A stretch of 10,606 bases of DNA from contig CAZKTO010000083.1 of NCBI GenBank assembly GCA_964555685.1, positions 1-10,606 on the forward strand, written 5' to 3'. The stretch is from CAZKTO01 sp964555685 (lineage in GTDB: Bacteria; Chloroflexota; Dehalococcoidia; SHYB01). Under the pieces are notes generated by a model, which ran no database searches, was not told the origin of the DNA, and was given only the letters and a program-made list of their open reading frames with translations. Every line of letters starts with the position of its first letter. The first letter of the stretch is position 1. Positions 5,163 to 10,606 of this stretch are shown here, one piece after another. The position numbers and the translations under genes are program-made.

Positions 5163-6458
5163 CTAGGCGGTCTTCCGCTCGGGTGGGCAGGCGATGGGCT
5201 GGCCCGAGCCCGTCATGAGGAGGGGCATCCGCCTCTGGCGGATCGACTCCTCGGTGATGACGCACTTGCGCACGTCGTTCATCGAGGGGATCAGGTACAT
5301 CACGTCCAGCAGCGTCTCCTCGATGACCGTACGCAGGCCGCGAGCGCCCGTCTTGCGTTTCATCGCCTCATCGGCGGCGGCGTCCAGCGCCTCCGGCGTG
5401 AAGGCCAGGTCCACCCTATCCAGCTTGAAGAGCCGCTGGTACTGCTTCACGATGGCGTTCTTGGGCTCGGTCAGGATGCGGACGAGGCTGTCCTTGTTCA
5501 GCGCCTCTACGCTCACCGTCACCGGCAGGCGCCCCACGAACTCCGGGATGAGCCCGAACTGCATGAGATCGTCCGGGATCAGGTATTCGAGCACGTTGAG
5601 GGTGGCGGCCGGCCCGGCGCCGCTCTTCACCTCGCGCTGCTTGGCGAAGCCGATGGCCGTGTTGCTCAGGCCCGTCCGCTTCGCCACGATCTTGTCCAGG
5701 TGCTCGAACGACCCGCCGCACACGAAGAGGATATTGTAGGTCTTGACCTGGATAAACTCCTGGTACGGGTGTTTGCGCCCGCCCTGGGAGGGGACGTTGG
5801 CTACGCACCCCTCGATGATCTTGAGGAGCGCCTGCTGCACCCCCTCGCCGGACACGTCCCGTGTGATGGAGGGGTTCGGCCCCTTCCGCGCGATCTTGTC
5901 GATCTCATCGATGTAGACGATCCCCATCTCGGTCTTGGGGATGTCCCAATCGGCGGCCTGGACCAGCCGCAGGAGGATGTTCTCCACGTCCTCGCCCACG
6001 TACCCCGCCTCAGTCAGCGACGTGGCGTCGGCGATGGCGAAGGGCACGTCCAGGATGCGCGCCAGTGTCTGGGCCAGGAGCGTCTTGCCGCAGCCCGTGG
6101 GGCCCACCAGCAGGATGTTGCTCTTGTCGACCTCGACGCCGTCGTTCACGGTGGAGGGGCGGATGCGCTTGTAGTGGTTGTAGACGGCGACGCTCAGGAC
6201 CTTCTTGGCCCGCTCCTGCCCGATGACGTACTCGCTGAGCTGCTCGTAGAGCCGCTGCGGCGTCAGGGACGAGATCGGCGTCGCCTTGGCGACGGCCGGG
6301 GCCGGGTTCTCCTCGTCGATGATACGCTGGCAGAGGCGCACGCACTCGTCGCAGATGTAGACCTTGCCCGGCCCGGCGATGAGCCGCTTCACCTGCTGCT
6401 GGAGCTTGCCGCAGAACGAGCACTCGTATTGGGAGCGAGAGCTCCGTGTGGCTGCCAT
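5163..6458 (-). CDS. clpX: ATP-dependent Clp protease ATP-binding subunit ClpX
   Basis: This is ClpX, the hexameric AAA+ unfoldase that recognises tagged substrates and threads them into ClpP; 431 residues, normal length. The N-terminal zinc-binding domain has C13-x2-C16 and C36-x2-C39. The AAA+ module shows Walker A GPTGCGKT (119-126), pore loop 1 GYVG (152-155), Walker B ending in D184-E185, pore loop 2 RKHP (228-231), the ClpP-docking IGF loop (269-271), the arginine finger R310 (EFVGR) and sensor 2 GAR (371-373). All key residues are present. The start is ATG 6458, with AGAGGAAG just upstream. It follows clpP by 49 bases on the same strand, so it is the third gene of tig-clpP-clpX. The IGF loop fits the ClpP encoded next door. 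Confidence 0.98.
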   Translation of the reverse strand: MAATRSSRSQYECSFCGKLQQQVKRLIAGPGKVYICDECVRLCQRIIDEENPAPAVAKATPISSLTPQRLYEQLSEYVIGQERAKKVLSVAVYNHYKRIRPSTVNDGVEVDKSNILLVGPTGCGKTLLAQTLARILDVPFAIADATSLTEAGYVGEDVENILLRLVQAADWDIPKTEMGIVYIDEIDKIARKGPNPSITRDVSGEGVQQALLKIIEGCVANVPSQGGRKHPYQEFIQVKTYNILFVCGGSFEHLDKIVAKRTGLSNTAIGFAKQREVKSGAGPAATLNVLEYLIPDDLMQFGLIPEFVGRLPVTVSVEALNKDSLVRILTEPKNAIVKQYQRLFKLDRVDLAFTPEALDAAADEAMKRKTGARGLRTVIEETLLDVMYLIPSMNDVRKCVITEESIRQRRMPLLMTGSGQPIACPPERKTA

Positions 6459-6507
6459 CGTCTTCCTCTGCCCTCCCCCTTCGTTCGGGCCCGGCCCGTG
6501 CGGGGCT

Positions 6508-7128
6508 CTAGCGGGCTGCGCCCGCCAGGGCCTTCTGGGTGGTCAGAATGTCGTCGATGATGCCGTACTCCTTGGCCTGCGCCGGGTCGAGATAGAAATC
6601 CCGGTCCGTATCATGCGCAATTTTATCATACGTCTGGCCCGTGTTCTCGGCCAGGATCTTCCGGATCTTGTCGTTGAGGCGCAGGATCTCCTTCGCCGCG
6701 ATCTCGATGTCCGATGCCTGGCCCTGGACGCCGCTCATGGCCTGGTGCATGTGCACCGTCGCGTTGGGCAGGGCGTAGCGCTTCCCCTTCTTTCCGGAGC
6801 TGAGGAGCACCGTGGCCATGCTGGCGCACATCCCCACGCAGATCGTCGCCACGTCGCAGCGCAGCAGCCGCATCGTATCGTAGACCGCCAGCCCGGCGCT
6901 GATGACCCCGCCCGGGCTATTGATGTAGAGCTGGATGTCCTTCTCCGGGTCCTCGCGCTCCAGATACAGGAGCTGCGCGATGATCAGGTTCGCGATGGGG
7001 TCCGAGACGGGCGAGCCCAGGAACACGATCCGCTCCTTCAAGAGGAGTGAGTAGATGTCGAAGGCGCGCTCGCCACGGGCGCTCTGCTCGATCACCATCG
7101 GAATGATGTTGGCCGGCTGGGTCGTCAT
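6508..7128 (-). CDS. clpP: ATP-dependent Clp protease proteolytic subunit ClpP
   Basis: This is ClpP, the tetradecameric serine protease chamber used by ClpX; 206 residues, normal length. The catalytic triad is S103 (GMCASMATVLL), H128 (VHMHQ) and D177 (DRDFYL). The conserved NSPGG (70-74) builds the substrate-binding and oxyanion region. After the active serine the sequence is SMAT rather than the common SMGA, and C101 lies two residues before it; the triad itself is intact. The N-terminal ~18 residues precede the folded part and may be processed. Its ATG overlaps the tig stop codon in ATGA (7128-7125), indicating translational coupling. It is the middle gene of the tig-clpP-clpX operon. Confidence 0.98.
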   Translation of the reverse strand: MTTQPANIIPMVIEQSARGERAFDIYSLLLKERIVFLGSPVSDPIANLIIAQLLYLEREDPEKDIQLYINSPGGVISAGLAVYDTMRLLRCDVATICVGMCASMATVLLSSGKKGKRYALPNATVHMHQAMSGVQGQASDIEIAAKEILRLNDKIRKILAENTGQTYDKIAHDTDRDFYLDPAQAKEYGIIDDILTTQKALAGAAR

Positions 7129-8456
7129 GAATGGCTCTCCTCGGTACTAGCGGGGGCTGGCGAGGCGGTCCCGGGCGGCGCCTGCGTCACGATCTCCGCC
7201 AGCCGGTCCAGGGTCTTGCGCGTGAGCAGGGTCCGCTCCATCGCCGAGCGCGTCGCGTCCGCGTTCAGCGCCCGCTCCAGCTGGGCGCTCCGCTCTTGGG
7301 AGGAGGCGACGATCTCGTCGATGGCCTTCTGGACCTCCTCCGGCGTGACCTGGACCCCCTCGCGTTCCCTGAGCTCCGTCAGCACCAGGGTCCGCAGCAC
7401 CCGCCGCTGGGCCTCGGGCTTCAGGTCGGCGATGAGCTCCTCGCGGGTCTTGCCGATCGTCTTGAGGTAGGATTCCAGTCTGACCTGGTTCTGGGCCAGG
7501 CGCTTCTCATGCTCCTCCATCAGGTGCTCGGCCTCGTGCTCGACGAATGACTCCGAGAACTCCACCGTGGCCGTCTCGATGAGCTTGTCCAGGGCCTTCT
7601 CTTTCAGCGCCTCCCGCGCGTCCTGCTCGGCGCTGGCGCGGAGCTGCGCCGTCACGTGGTCGCGCAGGGCCTGGAGGCTCTCGTACCCGTCGCCGGCACC
7701 CTTGGCGAACTCGTCGTCCAGCGGCGGCAGGCTCTTCCCCTTGACCTCGTGCACCGTCACGCGGAACCGGTACTCGCGCGGCGTGGGACTCTCGCCGGAG
7801 CCGGCGGCTGCGCCGGTCAGCGTGAACTCCTTCGTCTCGCCCAACCGCATCCCGGTCACCTGCTCGGCGAAGCCGGGGACCGGCGCCGGCGAGCCCGGCT
7901 CGGGCCGGTACTGCACGCCCTTATCGTCGACGGCGGACCGCCCGCCCGATTGGGCATGCACGTCCATGAGGAGCAGATCGCCCATGAGGGCGGCGCGCCC
8001 CACCGGCTGCCATGGGGTGTGCTGGAAGCGCAGCTCGTCCAGCACCTTGCTCACCTGCTCCTCCGGCACCACCACGGGCTCCGGCTCCAGGCGCAGGTCC
8101 TGGTAGCTCCCCAGGTCGATCTTGGGCGCCAGGGCCACGGTGGCCTTCCAGGCGACGGGCTCCCTGCTATCCACCTTGATGGAGGGCACGGACGCCGCCC
8201 CGAGGGCCTGCTCCTCGATGGCCTTCTGCGTCGCCTCGGGGATCAGGTGGTTGATGGCCTCTTCCAGGATGGCGCCCTTGCCCAGGTACCGTTCCAGCAT
8301 GGCCATGGGGGCCTTGCCCTGCCGGAACCCCGGAATCCGGGCCCGCTGGACCAGGTGTTGGTAGGCCCGCTTCCGGTACCGCTCCAGGTCTTGCGGCTCG
8401 GCTTCGATGCTGAGCACGACCTCACGGCGGGGCAGATGCTCGACGGTGACCTTCAC
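7125..8456 (-). CDS. tig: Trigger factor
   Basis: Trigger factor is the ribosome-bound chaperone that receives nascent chains at the exit tunnel. The 443 residues contain the three expected parts. The N-terminal ribosome-binding domain carries the loop GFRQGKAP (43-50). The FKBP-type prolyl isomerase domain spans about 155-245, from GD at 159-160 through PGFAEQ (194-199), with a shortened start and an irregular glycine/serine/proline stretch (215-226). It is followed by LPPLDDEF (243-250) and the long helical C-terminal chaperone domain. The tail is rich in Pro, Ala, Ser and Thr. The start codon is GTG 8456, preceded five bases upstream by GAGGAG (8463-8468). It heads the tig-clpP-clpX operon, a common arrangement, under the TATAAT promoter at 8476-8505. 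Confidence 0.97.
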   Translation of the reverse strand: MKVTVEHLPRREVVLSIEAEPQDLERYRKRAYQHLVQRARIPGFRQGKAPMAMLERYLGKGAILEEAINHLIPEATQKAIEEQALGAASVPSIKVDSREPVAWKATVALAPKIDLGSYQDLRLEPEPVVVPEEQVSKVLDELRFQHTPWQPVGRAALMGDLLLMDVHAQSGGRSAVDDKGVQYRPEPGSPAPVPGFAEQVTGMRLGETKEFTLTGAAAGSGESPTPREYRFRVTVHEVKGKSLPPLDDEFAKGAGDGYESLQALRDHVTAQLRASAEQDAREALKEKALDKLIETATVEFSESFVEHEAEHLMEEHEKRLAQNQVRLESYLKTIGKTREELIADLKPEAQRRVLRTLVLTELREREGVQVTPEEVQKAIDEIVASSQERSAQLERALNADATRSAMERTLLTRKTLDRLAEIVTQAPPGTASPAPASTEESHS

Positions 8457-8475
8457 GGAGACTCCTCAACTCCTC

Positions 8476-8505
8476 ATTATAGCAGTGAGGTCTTTTGAGC
8501 GACAG
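8476..8505 (-). promoter_or_regulatory. Promoter of the tig-clpP-clpX operon
   Basis: On the minus strand TGC-TATAAT (8484-8476) is an extended -10 with a perfect hexamer. A weak -35, CTGTCG (8505-8500), lies 18 bases upstream with three of six consensus bases. The predicted start near 8469 gives a leader of about 13 bases that contains the GAGGAG ribosome binding site before GTG 8456. Confidence 0.7.
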
Positions 8506-8576
8506 CAGGCGCTCCAGGAGGGGGCATGGGCTCCCACCCCATGGGACGCTGCACGCGGGCTCGCGCTGGCGCATCC

Positions 8577-8642
8577 CTACGGCCGCACGTCCAGGCGCAG
8601 CTCCTGGAGTTGCTTGGCGCCCACGGGCGAGGGCGCGCCGAG
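8577..8642 (-). pseudogene. Displaced second copy of the aspS 3' end
   Basis: Read on the minus strand this stretch encodes the AspRS C-terminus VGAKQLQELRLDVRP and the TAG stop (8579-8577). The functional aspS ends VGAKQLQELHLDVRE. Positions 8584-8639 match 9533-9588 with three mismatches over 56 bases, offset by 949 bases. Upstream of codon 8640-8642 the similarity to aspS is lost, so it is only the last ~20 codons and cannot be expressed as an enzyme. It lies where the aspS end would be expected next to the tig promoter, and together with the intact end it brackets the metalloprotease gene. It is probably the original or a duplicated aspS end. Confidence 0.85.
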
Positions 8643-8650
8643 CCGCCGGA

Positions 8651-8679
8651 TTGACAACATATCGGCCAATAGTTACACT
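8651..8679 (+). promoter_or_regulatory. Sigma70-type promoter of the metalloprotease gene
   Basis: TTGACA (8651-8656), a perfect -35, is followed after 17 bases by TACACT (8674-8679), with four of six consensus bases. A start near 8686 leaves a leader of about 60 bases, which holds a small hairpin (ACCTGT 8716-8721 with ACAGGT 8728-8733) directly before the ribosome binding site GGAGGAGG (8734-8741). The -35 begins about ten bases after the edge of the duplicated aspS end, so the promoter is part of the inserted DNA. Confidence 0.6.
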
Positions 8680-8746
8680 CCTGCCCCCTCAATGAAACCC
8701 GTTGCTATGACTGATACCTGTCCTCATACAGGTGGAGGAGGCGTCA

Positions 8747-9502
8747 ATGTTCAGGCAGGCATGGACAAGAGTACTGTTTCTCTTGTTTACAGTGGCGGCG
8801 GTTCTGATCGTCTTGGCAGCAGGCCCCACCAATGGACAAGATAGAGGCCAGCAGGCGACTACCTCCGAGTTTGAGAGGATAGTTTTCGTTGACTACGGCC
8901 AGTATTTCCATGGGGGACCACCACCGCACACTGCCACAGATGCCGCAACAGACTTCCGCCTCACCTTGGGAGGCATATCCTGGTCTGCGGCAGTTGTCGA
9001 ATACAGTGTAAACACCGCCACCTGTTCGAACGACTGCGCCGATGCTCAAGCTCAAGTCAATGCGGCATTAGATAGCTGGGAAGTCAGCGGTGTCACGTTC
9101 ACCATGGATAACGCCAGCCCCGATGCTAACCTCTGCGGGGGCACTAACTCGGTGTCTTGGGCTTCAATAGATGGCGTAGGCAATGTGCTGGCAGTCGCTT
9201 CTGTTTGCCGCAACGTGGCGACAAAAGTAATCGTGGGGTTCACCGTCACCTTTGACGCCGACGACGTTTGGTCCGATAGCGGCGATGCGGGTAAATTCGA
9301 CATCCAGGCCGTGGGAGCCCACGAGGGCGGCCACGTGGTTGGTCTTGACCACGTGTCCGCGCCCAGAGACAGCCGGTTGACCTTGTTCCGCACTGGGACG
9401 ACCGGAGATGCCGGCCCGCGCACCCTAGGTTGTGGAGACAGGCTAGGAGTCAACGCCCTCTACGGTACGGCCCTCGACTGCTCAGCGCTTCCCGGAGATT
9501 AG
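8747..9502 (+). CDS. Secreted matrixin-like metalloprotease (metzincin)
   Basis: A 251-residue exported zinc protease. Residues 1-30 form a signal peptide: arginines at 3 and 8, a hydrophobic core from about 9 to 25, and a likely cut near residue 30. The zinc site is HEGGHVVGLDH (192-202), giving ligands H192, H196 and H202 and the general base E193, the HExxHxxGxxH signature of metzincins. The region behind it ends LGVNALYG (233-240), as in bacterial matrixin-like proteins. The Met-turn methionine expected shortly after the third histidine is missing; the segment reads SRLTLFRTG (209-217). Six cysteines (93, 97, 130, 154, 229, 245) could form disulfides outside the cell. ATG 8747 follows GGAGGAGG (8734-8741). 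Its GC content is visibly lower and its codon use more mixed than in neighbouring genes. Together with the flanking aspS-end copies this indicates horizontal acquisition. The substrate is unknown. Confidence 0.85.
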   Translation: MFRQAWTRVLFLLFTVAAVLIVLAAGPTNGQDRGQQATTSEFERIVFVDYGQYFHGGPPPHTATDAATDFRLTLGGISWSAAVVEYSVNTATCSNDCADAQAQVNAALDSWEVSGVTFTMDNASPDANLCGGTNSVSWASIDGVGNVLAVASVCRNVATKVIVGFTVTFDADDVWSDSGDAGKFDIQAVGAHEGGHVVGLDHVSAPRDSRLTLFRTGTTGDAGPRTLGCGDRLGVNALYGTALDCSALPGD

Positions 9503-9525
9503 ATCGCGTATTTGATTTGGGTGGC

Positions 9526-10606
9526 CTACTCTCGCACGTCCAGATGCAGCTCCTGGAGCTGCTTGGCGCCCACGGGCGAGGGCGCGCCCAGCAGCAGGTC
9601 CGTGGCGCTCTGGGTCTTGGGGAAGGCGATGACGTCGCGGATGTTGTCCGCGCCTGAGAGCAGCATGACGATCCGGTCGATCCCCGGCGCGATGCCGCCG
9701 TGCGGCGGCGTCCCGTACTCGAAGGCGCGCAGCATGTGGCCGAACTTCTGCTCCGCCTCCTCCCGGCCGTACCCCAGGAGCTTGAACACCTTCTCCTGCA
9801 TCTCCCGCTGGTGGATGCGGATACTTCCGCTGGAGAGCTCCAGCCCGTTGCACACGATATCGTAGGCGCGGGCGCGAACCTTGCCGGGGTCCGTGTCCAA
9901 GAGCGCTATGTCCTCGTCCTTGGCCGACGTGAACGGGTGATGCGCGGCGTCCCACCGGTTCTCCTCGGCGTTCCATGTGACGAGCGGGAAGTCCACGATG
10001 AAGGCGAAGGCCAGGAGCGACGGGTCGGCCAGCCCCAGCTGCCGGCCTAGCTCGTGCCGGAGCTGCGCCAGCGCCGTGTTCACCACCGTCGCATCGCCGG
10101 CGACGATGAGCATCAGGTCGCCCGGGCCCGCGCCCGTCCGCTGGGCCATGGCCCGCACGTGCCCCACCGTCAGGAACCGCGCCACCTGCGACCGGATCTC
10201 CTCGTGCCGGAGCTCGCCCAGGGGCCGGCCGGCGGGCAGCGCGATGGTCACCAGGCCCTGGGCGCCTCGCGCCCGCACGAACTCGGTGAGCTCGTCCGTC
10301 TGCTTGCGCGAGCGGCCGGCGCAGCCCGGCGCCGCGAACCCCTTCACCAGCCCGCCCTGCGCCACCGCCGTCTTGAAGACGTTGAGCTCCGTCTGCGCCG
10401 CGATCTCCGAGAGATCGGCCAGCTCCATCCCGAAGCGCAGGTCCGGCTTGTCCGTCCCGTACCGGGCCAGCACGTCGGCGTGGGTGAGGCGAGGGAAGGG
10501 CCTGGCGGCCTTGAAGCGGGGCGTCACCTCGGCTACCAGGCTGGCGAAGAGCCCCTCCATCAGGTCCAGGATGTCCTCCTGCTCGACGAAGCTCATCTCC
10601 AGATCG
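9526..10606 (-). CDS. aspS: Aspartyl-tRNA synthetase, C-terminal part
   Basis: This is the C-terminal 359 residues of bacterial-type AspRS, which charges tRNA-Asp (or, in non-discriminating forms, also tRNA-Asn). The N-terminal anticodon-binding OB domain and class II motifs 1 and 2 lie beyond the window edge; the reading frame is open to the edge, beginning DLEMSFV, so the ATG at 10596 is internal. Visible parts are HADVLARYGTDKPDLRFG, the GAD insertion domain, FPLVTW, HHPFTSAK, and motif 3 GIAPGIDRIVML about 56 residues from the end. The C-terminus FPKTQSATDLL...APSPV is standard. The TAG at 9528-9526 lies 23 bases from the end of the convergent metalloprotease gene. A second copy of the last ~60 bases, with its own stop, lies at 8577-8642. 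Confidence 0.97.
   Translation of the reverse strand, partial: DLEMSFVEQEDILDLMEGLFASLVAEVTPRFKAARPFPRLTHADVLARYGTDKPDLRFGMELADLSEIAAQTELNVFKTAVAQGGLVKGFAAPGCAGRSRKQTDELTEFVRARGAQGLVTIALPAGRPLGELRHEEIRSQVARFLTVGHVRAMAQRTGAGPGDLMLIVAGDATVVNTALAQLRHELGRQLGLADPSLLAFAFIVDFPLVTWNAEENRWDAAHHPFTSAKDEDIALLDTDPGKVRARAYDIVCNGLELSSGSIRIHQREMQEKVFKLLGYGREEAEQKFGHMLRAFEYGTPPHGGIAPGIDRIVMLLSGADNIRDVIAFPKTQSATDLLLGAPSPVGAKQLQELHLDVRE
9533..9588. repeat. Direct repeat at the aspS 3' end (gene-side copy)
   Basis: This segment inside the aspS reading frame matches 8584-8639 in the same orientation, 53 of 56 bases by eye. Both copies carry the same end of aspS in frame to a TAG stop; the stop triplets, CTA on the plus strand (8577-8579 and 9526-9528), keep the same 949-base offset. 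The pair frames the metalloprotease gene in the way left and right junctions frame an integrated element, although no recombinase gene is present between them. Confidence 0.85.

Noticed and set aside
5700..6560. Plus-strand open frame of 286 codons opposite clpX
   Set aside because: ClpX is certain on the minus strand, and this frame is a low-complexity Leu/Val/Asp/Arg-rich shadow.
7656..8498. Plus-strand open frame of 280 codons opposite tig
   Set aside because: It is an antisense shadow of trigger factor without motifs, and it runs across the tig promoter.
8525..8546. Inverted repeats around CCCATGGG as a terminator of the original aspS
   Set aside because: The stems are only five to six pairs, alternative pairings compete, and no T-run follows; position alone is not enough.
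8732..8746. GTG 8732 as start of the metalloprotease gene
   Set aside because: This codon overlaps the GGAGGAGG ribosome binding site used by ATG 8747, which gives a normal signal peptide.
8640..9532. Transposon-like terminal inverted repeats or a transposase/integrase gene around the metalloprotease
   Set aside because: I found no matching inverted ends beyond the aspS direct repeat, and the only gene between the copies is the protease.
1..10606. CRISPR arrays, tRNA or rRNA genes
   Set aside because: No regularly spaced repeats, no tRNA-like cloverleaf arms and no rRNA signature sequences were seen on either strand, though short RNAs could be missed by eye.

Overview
This is a high-GC bacterial chromosome segment with ten genes, one of them cut by the right edge, and little intergenic space. 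The catabolic set (thiolase-like protein, DUF35 partner, SDR, alpha-methylacyl-CoA racemase-type CaiB protein, isochorismatase-like hydrolase) next to tig-clpP-clpX and aspS suggests an environmental Chloroflexota lineage such as SAR202 or other Dehalococcoidia. That assignment is an impression from protein style and gene content; no marker here proves it.

Left part (1-592): a small GIY-YIG nuclease gene lies between copies of a short palindrome-prone repeat. The left copy and the two right copies are in opposite orientation, so the gene looks like the cargo of a small repeat-bounded unit.

Middle plus-strand part (593-5104): a thiolase-like gene is followed after 24 bases by its DUF35 Zn-ribbon/OB-fold partner. 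A 29-base palindrome and an SDR dehydrogenase come next. After two GC-rich hairpins and an extended -10 promoter there is a CaiB/BaiF-fold gene whose His/Asp/Glu set matches the alpha-methylacyl-CoA racemases, then an isochorismatase-like hydrolase with valine at the usual catalytic cysteine position. Together they suggest CoA-thioester metabolism of a branched or isoprenoid-like substrate; the actual substrate cannot be read from the sequence.

Minus-strand housekeeping part (8505-5163): trigger factor, ClpP and ClpX form one operon (tig-clpP overlap by ATGA; clpP-clpX 49 bases apart) behind a clear TGC-TATAAT promoter. It couples folding of nascent chains to ClpXP proteolysis.

Right part (8577-10606): aspS enters on the minus strand from the window edge and ends at 9526. 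A second copy of its last ~60 bases, complete with stop codon, lies 949 bases further on at 8577-8642, next to the tig promoter. Between the two copies is a single plus-strand gene of lower GC for a secreted metzincin-type metalloprotease, with its own TTGACA promoter starting about ten bases past the edge of the duplicated segment. The simplest reading is that this gene was inserted at the 3' end of aspS, the end of aspS being duplicated or replaced in the process. This is the most interesting feature of the window.
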